DNA of 64,000 nt from Curtobacterium sp. VKM Ac-1393 (lineage in GTDB: Bacteria; Actinomycetota; Actinomycetes; Actinomycetales; Microbacteriaceae). Location: NCBI RefSeq assembly GCF_015350995.1, contig NZ_JADKRW010000007.1:1-64000 (forward strand), read 5' to 3'. Both the position numbers and the translations under genes were made by a program. The first letter of the stretch is position 1; each line of letters starts with the position of its first letter. The notes beneath the pieces were generated by a model, which worked only from the letters and a program-made list of their open reading frames with translations, did no database searches and had not been told where the DNA came from. Positions 38,942 through 47,481 of the stretch are shown piece by piece.

Positions 38942-40291
38942 ATGTCGATCCGACGCTCCACCACCCTCGCCACGATCGCGGCCGGTGCCGCCGTGCTCGT
39001 CGCGCTCTCCGGCTGTTCGGCCTCGGGCAGCGCCGCTCCCGACGGCTCCACCGGTCCCGCCACGGTGCAGTTCTGGCACGCGATGTCCGGCCCCGCCGCG
39101 ACCGAACTCGACCAGCTCGTCGCACGGTTCAACTCCACCAACACCGACGACATCACCGTCAAGGCGTCGTTCCAGGGCACCTACGCCGACGTGCAGACGA
39201 AGTACACCGCAGCCGTGCAGTCGAGCACCACGCCGGACCTGCTGATGATGAACGACACCTCGACCGGGTTCATGGTCGACTCCGGCCAGATCGCTCCGGC
39301 GGCGGACTTCACCGAGAAGGACTCGTCGTCCGACGCCGGGGACATCGCAGCGGCGGCGAAGCAGTACTACAGCGGGACCGGAGGGCTCGAGGCGATGCCG
39401 TTCTCGGTCTCCACCCCGGTCTTGTACCTCAACAAGGCGATCATCCGGAAGGCCGGACTCGACGTCACGAAGCCGCCGAAGACCCTGGCCGACGTCGCCC
39501 GCTGGGCCGAGCAGATCCACGCGAAGACCGGGCTCTACGGCATGAGCATGAACATGTCCGACTCGTGGATGCTCGAGGAGCTCTCCGCCGCCGGCGGCGA
39601 GGACTTCTGCACCCCCGACAACGGCCGCGGCTCGGGCAAGGTGACCGGCGTCTCGCTCACCTCGGACACGCAGGTGCAGTTCATGACCCGCCTGCAGAAG
39701 CTCTACCAGGACGGCTCCGCACTCAACCCCGGCACCGACCCGACCGTGCAGAACTCCGCGTTCACGAGCGACAGGGTCGGCATGGTGATGACGTCGTCCG
39801 GTGCCTACACGACCCTGGACCCCGACGGCACGAAGTCCGTCGTCTCGACGTTCCCGACGACGTCGGACTCGAAGGACGCCGGTCCGGTCATCGGCGGCAA
39901 CGCGCTCTGGATCTCCGGCAAGGGGCACTCCGCCGCGCAGCAGCAGGCGTCGTACACGTTCGCGAAGTGGCTGCAGTCGCCCGAGGTGCAGGCCGAGTGG
40001 TCGAAGGCCACCGGGTACCTGGCGATGAACACCCGCGCCGCCCGGACGACGGTCGGCAAGGAGTCCCTGGCCGACCCGAACATCCGGGCGATGTACGCGC
40101 AGCTCGCCGCCGACCCGTCGAGCACCGCGTCGGCCGGCTGCGTCACCGGAGCGATGCCGACGGTCCGAGCGACGGTCATCGGCGCGTTCAACAAGGTCGT
40201 CGAGGGCTCGGACGTCGCGTCGACGATGGCCGACGCCGAGCAGCAGGCCACGTCGCAGATCGCCTCGTACAACCAGGCCGCCGGCAAGTAG
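38942..40291 (+). CDS. ABC transporter substrate-binding lipoprotein, UgpB-like
   Basis: A 449-residue lipoprotein with signal TTLATIAAGAAVLVALSGCSAS (lipobox LSGC near residue 23). The mature part follows UgpB of E. coli at several points recalled from memory: QFWHAMSGPAATELDQLVARFN at the start, PFSVSTPVLYLNK, AGLDVTKPPKTLADVARWA, VIGGNALWISGKG and EWSKATGYLAMNTRAA. UgpB binds sn-glycerol-3-phosphate and glycerophosphodiesters. Here it ends the importer operon and is followed by a palindromic terminator. With a nearby 2H phosphoesterase and phosphatase the likely ligand is a glycerophosphodiester, though a plain sugar cannot be excluded. Confidence 0.85.
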   Translation: MSIRRSTTLATIAAGAAVLVALSGCSASGSAAPDGSTGPATVQFWHAMSGPAATELDQLVARFNSTNTDDITVKASFQGTYADVQTKYTAAVQSSTTPDLLMMNDTSTGFMVDSGQIAPAADFTEKDSSSDAGDIAAAAKQYYSGTGGLEAMPFSVSTPVLYLNKAIIRKAGLDVTKPPKTLADVARWAEQIHAKTGLYGMSMNMSDSWMLEELSAAGGEDFCTPDNGRGSGKVTGVSLTSDTQVQFMTRLQKLYQDGSALNPGTDPTVQNSAFTSDRVGMVMTSSGAYTTLDPDGTKSVVSTFPTTSDSKDAGPVIGGNALWISGKGHSAAQQQASYTFAKWLQSPEVQAEWSKATGYLAMNTRAARTTVGKESLADPNIRAMYAQLAADPSSTASAGCVTGAMPTVRATVIGAFNKVVEGSDVASTMADAEQQATSQIASYNQAAGK

Positions 40292-40329
40292 CGCTCGGCC
40301 TGCGCCCGGCCGTGGGCCGGACCAGCTGA

Positions 40330-40373
40330 CGGACGGGAGGCGCGGTGCCAGCTGGCACCGCGCCTCCCGTCCG
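40330..40373. terminator. 44-bp GGACGGGAGGC palindrome, probable terminator
   Basis: Perfect palindrome with arms CGGACGGGAGGCGCGGTGCC around AGCT. It lies between the UgpB-like gene and the convergent Gfo/Idh/MocA gene. Confidence 0.8.
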
Positions 40374-40422
40374 CCCTGTGCGCTCGCCCATCCCGAAGGG
40401 CTCCTGCCGACGAAACGCGCGC

Positions 40423-41535
40423 TCAGACGGCGGGTGCCTCCGCGCTCTGCGCGGCGAGTGCGGAGCGCACCGAGCCCCACGCCGCCAGCCGGTCGCGCAC
40501 GGCGTCGTGCCGCTCGGCGGTGAGTGCCTCGGCGTGCGCGCGTTCGAGCACCTCGTCGATGACGATGCGCTGCCCGGTGCGGGTCGAGGCGATCGCGGCC
40601 TCGACCATGGCGAGGCTCATGACGTTGCCGTGGACCTCGCCGTCCGGTGTCTCGCCGGAGCGGACGGCGCGGACGAACGACGTCAGCGCGCCGGCGATCT
40701 CGTGCCCCACGCTCGCCGCGGGCGACGGCGCCCCCGTGGTGCCGTCGAGGTCGCTCGACGGGTCGTGGTCGCCGTCCCACAGCGCGGTGCCGTCTGCGCC
40801 CGAGGCCCGCCAGTCGCCGTTCCACGAGGTCTCGGCACCCGGCGCACACCACGAGCCGTCGTACACGTAGCGGACGTCGTCCTCGAAGGCGAAGACCGCG
40901 GCCGCTGCAGCATCGCCCCGGTACCAGGACCACGACGGGTTCCACGACTCGCAGTAGACCGACACCGGGTCCCGCTCGAGCACGTAGCGGGCGGAGTCGA
41001 ACGCGTGGATGGCCATGTCGAGCAGCAGGACGTCGTCCATCTGCTCGCGGAAGCCGCCGAAGTGCGGGGCCTTGGCGAACCGGGTGCTCAGGCCGCCGAT
41101 CGCCCCGAGGCCGCGCACGTGCTGGCGGAACGCGACGAGCTGGTCGTTGTAGCGCCGCGACTGCGACACCATGAACAGCTTGCCGGTCGCCTCGGCGGCG
41201 GCGGCGAGCGAGAGTGCCTCGGCGACGGTCTGCGCTGCCGGCTTCTCGCCGAGGACGGGGAGTCCGGCGTGCAGGGCCTGCAGCGTGACCGGGTGGTGGG
41301 CGACCGGGACGGTGATGTCGAGGACGGCCTCGGCGCCGGTCTCGGCGGCGAGCTCGGTCAGGTCCGTGCCGACGGGGATCGTCGGGTCGCCGGCGTGCGC
41401 GGCGCCGGCCCGTGCTGCGTCGAGGTCGAGGTCGACGATGCCGACCAGCTCGACGTCGGGGTCGGCGGCGACGGTGCCGAGCCAGGCCCGACCCATACCG
41501 CCGGCACCGACCTGCAGCACGCGGAGCGCGGTCAC
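40423..41535 (-). CDS. Gfo/Idh/MocA family oxidoreductase
   Basis: A 370-residue NAD(P)-dependent dehydrogenase. Rossmann motif VLQVGAGGMGRAWL is at 6-19, the family's GLPVLGEKPAAQTVAEA near 90-106 carries the catalytic-site EKP, and SQSRRYN and DMAIHAFDSARYVL hold the substrate His region. Members oxidise or epimerise sugars and inositols. Its ATG overlaps the ThuA-like stop (ATGA), completing a five-gene leftward operon: binding protein, two permeases, ThuA-like, this enzyme. Probably acts on the imported sugar after uptake. Confidence 0.88.
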   Translation of the reverse strand: MTALRVLQVGAGGMGRAWLGTVAADPDVELVGIVDLDLDAARAGAAHAGDPTIPVGTDLTELAAETGAEAVLDITVPVAHHPVTLQALHAGLPVLGEKPAAQTVAEALSLAAAAEATGKLFMVSQSRRYNDQLVAFRQHVRGLGAIGGLSTRFAKAPHFGGFREQMDDVLLLDMAIHAFDSARYVLERDPVSVYCESWNPSWSWYRGDAAAAAVFAFEDDVRYVYDGSWCAPGAETSWNGDWRASGADGTALWDGDHDPSSDLDGTTGAPSPAASVGHEIAGALTSFVRAVRSGETPDGEVHGNVMSLAMVEAAIASTRTGQRIVIDEVLERAHAEALTAERHDAVRDRLAAWGSVRSALAAQSAEAPAV

Positions 41536-42377
41536 GCCTGCGCCCCGGCGTGGTCGGACGCGTCGGCGTCGGCGGGGCGGGTGGGCTCGGCGTCCTGCTC
41601 GTCCACGGGCGCGTCGTCGAACGGTCCGCGGTAGTGCTGGCCGTCGAAGTACTCACCCAGGTCGTAGCGGCGGAGCGTCGGGATCTCCCGCTCGCGCTCG
41701 GGCCGTGCCCACTCCGTCGCGTTCGCGATCACGCGGCGGACGTCCTCGTGGTGGTACACGGGGAAGTCCTGGTCGCCCGGTGAGAAGTAGAAGATCTTCC
41801 CGAGGCCGCGGCGGTACGTCATGCCGCTCCGGAAGACCTCGCCGCCGGTGAACCCCGAGATGAACACGAGCTCGTCGGGGGTCGGGACGTCGAAGTACTC
41901 GCCGTACATCTCCTGCTCGGGGATCACGATCGGGTTCGGCACGCCCCGGGTGATCGGGTGCTGCGGGTTGACGGTCCAGACGAGCTCCTGGTCGTGCTCG
42001 CTCCGCCAGCGCAGGGTGCACGTGGTGCCCATGAGCTTGCCGAAGATCTTCGACCAGTGGCCGGAGTGCAGGACGATCAGGCCCATGCCGGACAGCACGT
42101 GCTTGTGCACCCGGTCGACCACGGCGTCGTCGACGTCCTGGTGCGCGGCGTGGCCCCACCAGGTCAGGACATCGGTCGCGGCCAGGACCTCGTCGGTCAG
42201 GCCGTGCTCGGGTTCCTGCATGGTGGCGGTCCGGACGACGGCGTCGGGCAGGTTCTCGCGGATGCCGTCGGCGATCGCGCCGTGCATGCCCTCGGGGTAG
42301 CGCTCGGCGACGTGCTGCTCGACCTGTTCGTGGACGTTCTCGCCCCAGACGGTGATGCGCAGCGGGGTGGTGGTCAT
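41532..42377 (-). CDS. ThuA-like (trehalose utilization) protein
   Basis: A 281-residue ThuA-domain protein with a class I glutamine-amidotransferase-like fold. It has VWGENVHEQVEQHVAERYPEGM, TDVLTWWGHAAHQDVDD, GLIVLHSGHWSKIFGKLMG and HPITRGVPNPIVIPEQEMYGE, all usual in the ThuA family. ThuA acts with ThuB (a Gfo/Idh/MocA enzyme) in 3-keto-disaccharide use in rhizobia, so its coupling here to such an enzyme is telling. The last 30 residues are an acidic disordered tail. Start at ATG 42377. It likely isomerises or hydrates a keto-sugar made by the neighbouring dehydrogenase. Confidence 0.86.
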   Translation of the reverse strand: MTTTPLRITVWGENVHEQVEQHVAERYPEGMHGAIADGIRENLPDAVVRTATMQEPEHGLTDEVLAATDVLTWWGHAAHQDVDDAVVDRVHKHVLSGMGLIVLHSGHWSKIFGKLMGTTCTLRWRSEHDQELVWTVNPQHPITRGVPNPIVIPEQEMYGEYFDVPTPDELVFISGFTGGEVFRSGMTYRRGLGKIFYFSPGDQDFPVYHHEDVRRVIANATEWARPEREREIPTLRRYDLGEYFDGQHYRGPFDDAPVDEQDAEPTRPADADASDHAGAQA

Positions 42378-42424
42378 GGTGTGCCTTTCTGGCTGGGGTG
42401 CGTGGTGGCGTCGGTCCGGGGCCG

Positions 42425-43315
42425 TCACTTGACGGCACCGCCGAGGGCACCAGCGGAGATGTACTTCTGCGCGAAGATCAGCAGGACGGCAGCGGGCAGG
42501 GACGCCAGCACCGAGGTCGCCATGACGGGCCCCCAGTCGGTGACGTTCGAGCCGATGTAGTTGTAGATGCCGAGCGTGATCGGTCGCACGGCGGTCGTCG
42601 ACGTCAGGGTCAGTGCGATGAGGAAGTCGCCCCACGCACCGAGGAACGTGAAGAGCGCCGCGGTGACGATCGCGTTCCGGCTGATCGGCACGACGATCGA
42701 CACGAACGCCCGGAAGTCGCTGGCACCGTCGACCAGGGCGGCCTCGACCAGGCTCGGCGGGATCGACTCCATGAACGCCCGCATGAGCAGGATCGCGAAC
42801 GGCACCTGGACCGCGCTGTCGGCCAGGATCAGCCCGACGTAGCTGTTGAGCAGCCCGATGTTGTTGAACAGCGTGTACAGGGCGTTCGCGATGACGATCG
42901 CGGGGATCATCTGGGTGATGAGCAGCACGAGCAGGAACGCCCGGCCGCCGCGCATCCGGAACCGTGCCAGCCCGTAGGCCGCCGGCGTCGCGATGGCCAG
43001 CGTCAGCAGGACGGTGCCGAGGCCGATGATCATGCTCGACAGGAAGTTCTGTCCCTGCTGGGCGAACGCCGCCTGGTACCCGGCGAAGGTGGGCGAGAAC
43101 GGGAACCACGTCGCCGTGGCGGCCCCGGACGTCGCCTGCAGGCTGGTGTTCACCATCCAGTAGACGGGGAACACCATGATCGCGAGGAACACGCACCCGA
43201 GGATCGTGAACGGGATGCCCTTGGCGGAACCGCGCGGGCGGGGTGCCCGCGCCGTCCGCTTGGTCGTGATCGCGCGGGTGGCGGTGACGGTCTGGTTCGC
43301 GAGTCCGACGCTCAT
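42425..43315 (-). CDS. CUT1 ABC transporter permease, MalG-like
   Basis: A 296-residue permease with a basic N-terminus (TTKRTARAPRPRGSAKG). Helix one is FTILGCVFLAIMVFPVYWMV, then NTSLQATSGAATATWFPFSPT, and the EAA loop is LVEAALVDGASDFRAFVSIVVPISRN near 190-215. The C-terminus SAGALGGAVK is the family ending. ATG 43315 overlaps the stop of the MalF-like gene (ATGA). No ATPase subunit is in the operon. Confidence 0.9.
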   Translation of the reverse strand: MSVGLANQTVTATRAITTKRTARAPRPRGSAKGIPFTILGCVFLAIMVFPVYWMVNTSLQATSGAATATWFPFSPTFAGYQAAFAQQGQNFLSSMIIGLGTVLLTLAIATPAAYGLARFRMRGGRAFLLVLLITQMIPAIVIANALYTLFNNIGLLNSYVGLILADSAVQVPFAILLMRAFMESIPPSLVEAALVDGASDFRAFVSIVVPISRNAIVTAALFTFLGAWGDFLIALTLTSTTAVRPITLGIYNYIGSNVTDWGPVMATSVLASLPAAVLLIFAQKYISAGALGGAVK

Positions 43316-44262
43316 TCGTCGACCGCCTTCCGTGAGATCGCGATGTAGACCATCGCGAAGACGAACGAGACGACGATGAGCACGTTGCTCACCGCGGCTC
43401 CGATGCCGAACTGGAAGTTGATGAACGACTGGTGGTACGCGTTCGTGGCGAGGGTCTGCGTCGAGTTCGCCGGGCCGCCGCCGGTCAAGCCGAGGATGAT
43501 GTCCACGACCTTCAGCGTGTACACGACCCCGAGCACGACCACGACGCTGACCACCGACCGGATGCTCGGCCACGTGATGTACCAGAACGCCTTGAACCCG
43601 GTGGCCCCGTCGAGCGAGCCGGCCTCGTAGAGCTCCGGTGGCACGGACTGCAGGCCGCTGTAGAGGATCGTCGTGTTGAACGGGATGCCGAGCCAGACGT
43701 TGACGCCGATCACCGCGATGAGCGCGAGGCTCGGGCTGACCAACCACGGGACCGGGGCGATGCCCACCACGCCGAGCAGCTGGTTGAGCGCACCGCTGTC
43801 CTGGTCGAGCAGCCACTTCCACACCGCGCTCGAGGCGATGAGCGGCAGGAGCCACGGCAGGAGCAGGAGACCGCGCAGGAAGCCGGACAGCGGGAAGTGC
43901 CGCCGGAAGAACAGCGCGAGGGCCAGGCCGATGACGAACTGCAGGATGATCGAGCCGGCCGTGAACAGGGCCGTGTTCACGAGGCTCGTCGTGAAGACCG
44001 AGCTCTTGAACACCGAGATGTAGTTGCCGAGCCCCACCCAGGGGGCCTCGCCCGTGAAGAACGTCGCCGTCGTGTAGTCCTGGAAGGACATGATGACGTT
44101 CTTCACGACCGGGTAGCCGAAGAAGACGGCCACGAAGAGCGCCGCCGGCACCACGAAGAGCCATCGGGTCATGCCGGATCGGAAGCGGGCTCGTCGCTGC
44201 CCGGGTCGGGGTGTCGCCACGGGCAGGGTCGTCCGTGGTCGTGTCTGTGTCGAGGCGCTCAC
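43312..44262 (-). CDS. CUT1 ABC transporter permease, MalF-like
   Basis: A 316-residue permease. After a basic N-terminus (RPGQRRARFRSG), helix one is LFVVPAALFVAVFFGYPVVKNV; PWVGLGNYISVF precedes the transmembrane core, and the EAA loop LYEAGSLDGATGFKAFWYITWPSIR is near 205-230, followed by GLTGGGPANSTQTLATNAYHQSF. GTG 44262 is chosen over an earlier in-frame ATG because GGAGGAAAGG lies just upstream and the extension would run into the binding-protein hairpin. Second gene of the operon. Confidence 0.88.
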   Translation of the reverse strand: MSASTQTRPRTTLPVATPRPGQRRARFRSGMTRWLFVVPAALFVAVFFGYPVVKNVIMSFQDYTTATFFTGEAPWVGLGNYISVFKSSVFTTSLVNTALFTAGSIILQFVIGLALALFFRRHFPLSGFLRGLLLLPWLLPLIASSAVWKWLLDQDSGALNQLLGVVGIAPVPWLVSPSLALIAVIGVNVWLGIPFNTTILYSGLQSVPPELYEAGSLDGATGFKAFWYITWPSIRSVVSVVVVLGVVYTLKVVDIILGLTGGGPANSTQTLATNAYHQSFINFQFGIGAAVSNVLIVVSFVFAMVYIAISRKAVDE

Positions 44263-44288
44263 GCCGGGGTCCTTTCCTCCACGCCGGA

Positions 44289-44314
44289 GGGAGCCGACCG
44301 GTCGGCCGGCTCCC
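44289..44314 (-). terminator. Intercistronic hairpin after the sugar-binding protein gene
   Basis: GGGAGCCG and CGGCTCCC form a stem around ACCGGTCGGC in the 58-bp gap between binding protein and first permease. Such hairpins often stop or protect transcripts so that the binding protein is made in excess. Confidence 0.6.
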
Positions 44315-44320
44315 GGAGTG

Positions 44321-45553
44321 CTACTGCTCTTGCGACTGCGCCTGCTTGAGCGCTGCCTCGGGGCTGGCCTTGCCGGTGAGGGCGAGCTGGACGGCGGTGT
44401 AGATCTTCGTGGCGGCCTTGGGCCAGTCGGGTCCGAGCTCACCGGTGCGGGCACGGGCGGTCTGCACGGTGGTCACGAAGGAGGCGACCTGCGGGTGGTC
44501 CTTCGCCCAGGCGGCGCCGGCCTCGAGGTTCGTCGGCACGTTGCCGCTGACCTCGGACAGGGTCTTCTGCATCTTCTGCGAGTGGAGGCAGCCGACGAAC
44601 TTGCCGGCGAGCTGCATCTTGTCCTTGTCGCCGGTCTGCGGGACGGTGAACGCCTCGCCGCCGAGCGGTGCGACCGTGGCGTCGCCGGTGCGCGTCGGGA
44701 TCGGGACGCTGTCGAACTCGAGGCCCTTCTTGGCGTTGAGCGCCGGCAGCTGCCAGGGACCGTTGATCATCATCGCGGCCTTGCCGGCCAGGAACTGGTT
44801 GTTGACGTCCGCCTGGGCCCAGTTGATCGAGCTCTTGGACATCGAGCCGTCGTCCTGCAGGTCCTGGACGAGCTGCAGCGCCTGGGTGGCGTCCGCCGTG
44901 GCGATGTCCTTCTCGTCGCCGCCGTTCGACCAGAAGAACGGCAGGAACTGCCAGGTGCCCTCGTACGTGTTGATGTTGCTCATCGCGAAGCCGTACGTCG
45001 ACCCGGAGGTCAGCTTCTTCGCGGCGGCCTTCAGCTCGTCCCACGTCTTGGGTGGCTGGACGCCGGCGTCCGCCAGCAGCTTCTTGTTGTAGTAGAGCGC
45101 GATGGAGTTCGTGTTCGACTGCAGGCCGTAGAGCTTGCCCTTGTAGGTGCTCGCTGCCTTGACGCCGGGCACGTCGCCGTCGGCGTCGAGGCCGTACGTC
45201 GACAGGTCGGACAGAGCACCGGACGAGGCGATCTGCTGGACGTCGGGGTTGTCGAGCATGAGCACGTCGGGCAGCGTCTTCGACGATGCCTGCTGCAGCA
45301 CCTTCGCGATGAGGCCGGCGCCGGCGACGTGGTTGATCGTGACGGTCGCGCCGACCTCCTTCGCGCACTGCTTGTAGACCGGGTTGTAGTTCGCGTCGTA
45401 GTAGTCCTCGATCGTCAGGGCCTTGCTGCCGCCCGACGACGCCGATCCGGAGCCGGAGCAGCCGGACAGGACCAGGGGGATCGTGGCGACGACGGCGACT
45501 GCGCCGACGAGGGCGCGCGTCCGGCGGGACATGGAGGGGAATCTTTGCTTCAT
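44321..45553 (-). CDS. CUT1 ABC transporter sugar-binding lipoprotein
   Basis: A 410-residue extracytoplasmic lipoprotein. The signal is RTRALVGAVAVVATIPLVLSGCSGS with lipobox LSGC near 33; a Ser/Gly linker follows. The mature fold includes TLPDVLMLDNPDVQQIASSGAL, YGLQSNTNSIALYYNKKLL, PPKTWDELKAAAKKL and LAGKAAMMINGPWQLPAL, all usual in CUT1 binding proteins. ATG 45553 follows AGAAGAG. It is the first gene of the leftward operon with two permeases, ThuA-like and Gfo/Idh/MocA genes, and faces a LacI regulator across two AAGCGCTT operators. Ligand probably an alpha-disaccharide or related sugar. Confidence 0.9.
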   Translation of the reverse strand: MKQRFPSMSRRTRALVGAVAVVATIPLVLSGCSGSGSASSGGSKALTIEDYYDANYNPVYKQCAKEVGATVTINHVAGAGLIAKVLQQASSKTLPDVLMLDNPDVQQIASSGALSDLSTYGLDADGDVPGVKAASTYKGKLYGLQSNTNSIALYYNKKLLADAGVQPPKTWDELKAAAKKLTSGSTYGFAMSNINTYEGTWQFLPFFWSNGGDEKDIATADATQALQLVQDLQDDGSMSKSSINWAQADVNNQFLAGKAAMMINGPWQLPALNAKKGLEFDSVPIPTRTGDATVAPLGGEAFTVPQTGDKDKMQLAGKFVGCLHSQKMQKTLSEVSGNVPTNLEAGAAWAKDHPQVASFVTTVQTARARTGELGPDWPKAATKIYTAVQLALTGKASPEAALKQAQSQEQ

Positions 45554-45651
45554 TGCAGAGCTCTTCTCTTGACGGATGCTGGGGCAGGCACGCATCGACG
45601 AGGCCGCTGACGTCATCGTCGCTGTGCTCCTGGGGCCAGAAGCTAACAGAT

Positions 45652-45676
45652 AAGCGCTTCACCTGTAAAGCGCTTT
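45652..45676. promoter_or_regulatory. Two LacI-type AAGCGCTT operators in the divergent gap
   Basis: AAGCGCTT (45652-45659) and AAAGCGCTTT (45667-45676) are palindromes with centres 16 bp apart, between the divergent sugar operon and its LacI gene. They precede a TAGGAT -10 box (45694-45699) of the LacI gene. Confidence 0.75.
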
Positions 45677-45706
45677 TCTGCCATCGCGACCGCTAGGATC
45701 ACCGAC

Positions 45707-46726
45707 ATGGCCACGATGCAGCAGGTCGCCGATCGGGCGGGGGTCTCGATCGCCACCGTGTCCTTCGTGGTGAACGGCACCAAGTACGTGACACCCGGCA
45801 CCACGGCGCGGGTGAAGACGGCGATGCGCGAGCTGAAGTTCCGCGGCAACGTCGTCGCCCGTGCGCTGGCGAGCCGCCGGACCCGGATCATCGCGCTGCT
45901 GTTCCCGACCACCGGCAACCGCTTCAGCCCGACCACCTCGCAGTTCTTCATGAGCGCAGCGGAACGGGCGTCCGAGCGCGGGTACCACCTGGTGCTCTGG
46001 CCTGTGGACCCGGCCGGGGACGACCTCGACGACCTCGTCTCGGGCGGCCTCGTGGACGGGGTCATCCTGATGGAGGTACGGATGGACGATCCCCGCGTCG
46101 CCGTCCTCACCGACCTCGACGTGCCGTTCACCCTGATCGGCCGGACCCGGGACAGCAGCGGTCTGCCCTTCGTCGACATCGACTTCGAGACGACCATCGA
46201 GGACAGCCTCGACCACCTCGAGGCGCTCGGGCACCGTCGGTTCGGCCTCGTGCTCGAGGACCTCGAGGGCACCCCGATGGCCGGCTACGCCCCGCACCTG
46301 CGCGTCGAGGACACCTTCCGGCGGGCCGTCGCCGACCGGGGGCTCACCGGCACGGTCGTCACCGCGGGGCCGGGCAGCGACGGCGGGCGGAAAGCGGCGA
46401 GCGACCTGGTCGAGGCCGCCCCGGACGTCACGGCCGTCCTGATGATGAAGGACGACTCCTCGGCGGGGCTCCTGGTCGGGCTGTACACCGCCGGACGACG
46501 GGTCCCCGAGGACGTCTCAGTGCTCAGCATCGCGTCGTCCGAGGCCAACGCCGATCAGCACTACCCCCGGTTGTCGACGATGGTCGCCCCCGGCCAGGAA
46601 CTCGGGATCCGGGCTGCCGACGCGCTCATCGACCAGCTCGACGGCACGTCGGACGACCTGCCGCACTTCCTGCTGCCGTGCACGATCCGCACGGCCGAGT
46701 CGACGGCTCCCGCGCCGACCCCCTGA
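45707..46726 (+). CDS. LacI family transcriptional regulator of the ThuA/sugar operon
   Basis: A 339-residue LacI protein. HTH TMQQVADRAGVSIATVSFVVNGTKYVTPGT is at 3-32, the hinge FRGNVVARALASRRTRIIALLFP follows, and the effector domain includes DGVILMEVRMDD, LGHRRFGLVLEDLEG, VSVLSIASSEANADQHYPRLSTMVAP. ATG 45707 is 7 bases behind TAGGAT, so the message is probably leaderless. The two AAGCGCTT palindromes in front make it the natural repressor of the divergent import/catabolic operon and of itself. Confidence 0.9.
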   Translation: MATMQQVADRAGVSIATVSFVVNGTKYVTPGTTARVKTAMRELKFRGNVVARALASRRTRIIALLFPTTGNRFSPTTSQFFMSAAERASERGYHLVLWPVDPAGDDLDDLVSGGLVDGVILMEVRMDDPRVAVLTDLDVPFTLIGRTRDSSGLPFVDIDFETTIEDSLDHLEALGHRRFGLVLEDLEGTPMAGYAPHLRVEDTFRRAVADRGLTGTVVTAGPGSDGGRKAASDLVEAAPDVTAVLMMKDDSSAGLLVGLYTAGRRVPEDVSVLSIASSEANADQHYPRLSTMVAPGQELGIRAADALIDQLDGTSDDLPHFLLPCTIRTAESTAPAPTP

Positions 46727-46772
46727 CTCGCGCCCACCCGAGAATCGGCGCGCGCCCGTGACGTGGCGCAGT

Positions 46773-46820
46773 GGCGGACGGGAGGCGCGGGGCGGGCCCG
46801 CCACGGGCCTCCCGTCCGCC
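46773..46820. repeat. Imperfect 48-bp GGACGGGAGGC palindrome
   Basis: Arms GGCGGACGGGAGGCGCG and CGGGCCTCCCGTCCGCC around a GGCGGGCCCGCC centre; the centre differs from the GCCAGCTGGC of other copies. Lies between convergent LacI and MarR genes. Confidence 0.75.
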
Positions 46821-46919
46821 ACCCGGCGACGACCACGGCGCGAGATAGGTCGGGATGTTACCCAACTGCGCATGGCGGACAATCGTCCGGGCCGCTTGCC
46901 GAGCGCCCGTAGCCTGCCG

Positions 46920-47366
46920 TCAGGGGTTCGGAGCGCCGAGGTCGACGGCCGCGACGATGCGATCGACGATCCGGACGAACCGGACCCGGTCACGCTCGGA
47001 GAAGGAGGCCATCAGCTCGTGCAGGTGATCGTCCGTGCGGTCCATCGCGCTCGTGTAGTCGCGGCGGGTGGACTCGGTCAGTTCGATGTGCCGACTGCGA
47101 CCGTCGGCGGGGTTCGGCACGCGGCTGAGGTACCCGCCCTGTTCGAGTCGGTCGATCGTGCCGGTCACCGCGGGGCCGGTCAACCCGACGTGCTTGGCGA
47201 GGTCCTTGACGCGCACGGTGCGGCCGGCTTCCTCCGCGCGGGCGATGTACTGCAGCACGGTCAGGTCGGCACCGGACACGCCCAGACGGTCGCGCAGCCG
47301 TGCGCGCAGCGCGGACACCGCGGTCTCGAGGCGTGTCAACGCCGCGACGAGGTCGAGATCGCTCAC
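46920..47366 (-). CDS. MarR family transcriptional regulator
   Basis: A 148-residue MarR protein. The winged helix is GADLTVLQYIARAEEAGRTV, VKDLAKHVGLTGPAVTGTIDRLEQGGYL, then the wing VPNPADGRSRHIELTE, residues about 32-95. Dimer helices lie at both ends. Its start faces the AraC gene at 115 bp. No clear palindrome was seen in the gap. The target and ligand are unknown; it may act on the AraC gene or on distant genes. Confidence 0.87.
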   Translation of the reverse strand: MSDLDLVAALTRLETAVSALRARLRDRLGVSGADLTVLQYIARAEEAGRTVRVKDLAKHVGLTGPAVTGTIDRLEQGGYLSRVPNPADGRSRHIELTESTRRDYTSAMDRTDDHLHELMASFSERDRVRFVRIVDRIVAAVDLGAPNP

Positions 47367-47481
47367 ACGAGCGCCCCCTCTGCACCGATCGGGTCCGCGC
47401 GACCGGTCGCCGCGCGCACCGGGTCAGCGTATCCGCCCAGCAGGTGCGATGGTCACCTTCCGGTGGCGGGGGTGACGGCGG

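Noticed and set aside
38453..41656. 1067-codon open frame on the minus strand
   Set aside because: It crosses four real genes on both strands and a terminator, with no family resemblance; an effect of GC bias.
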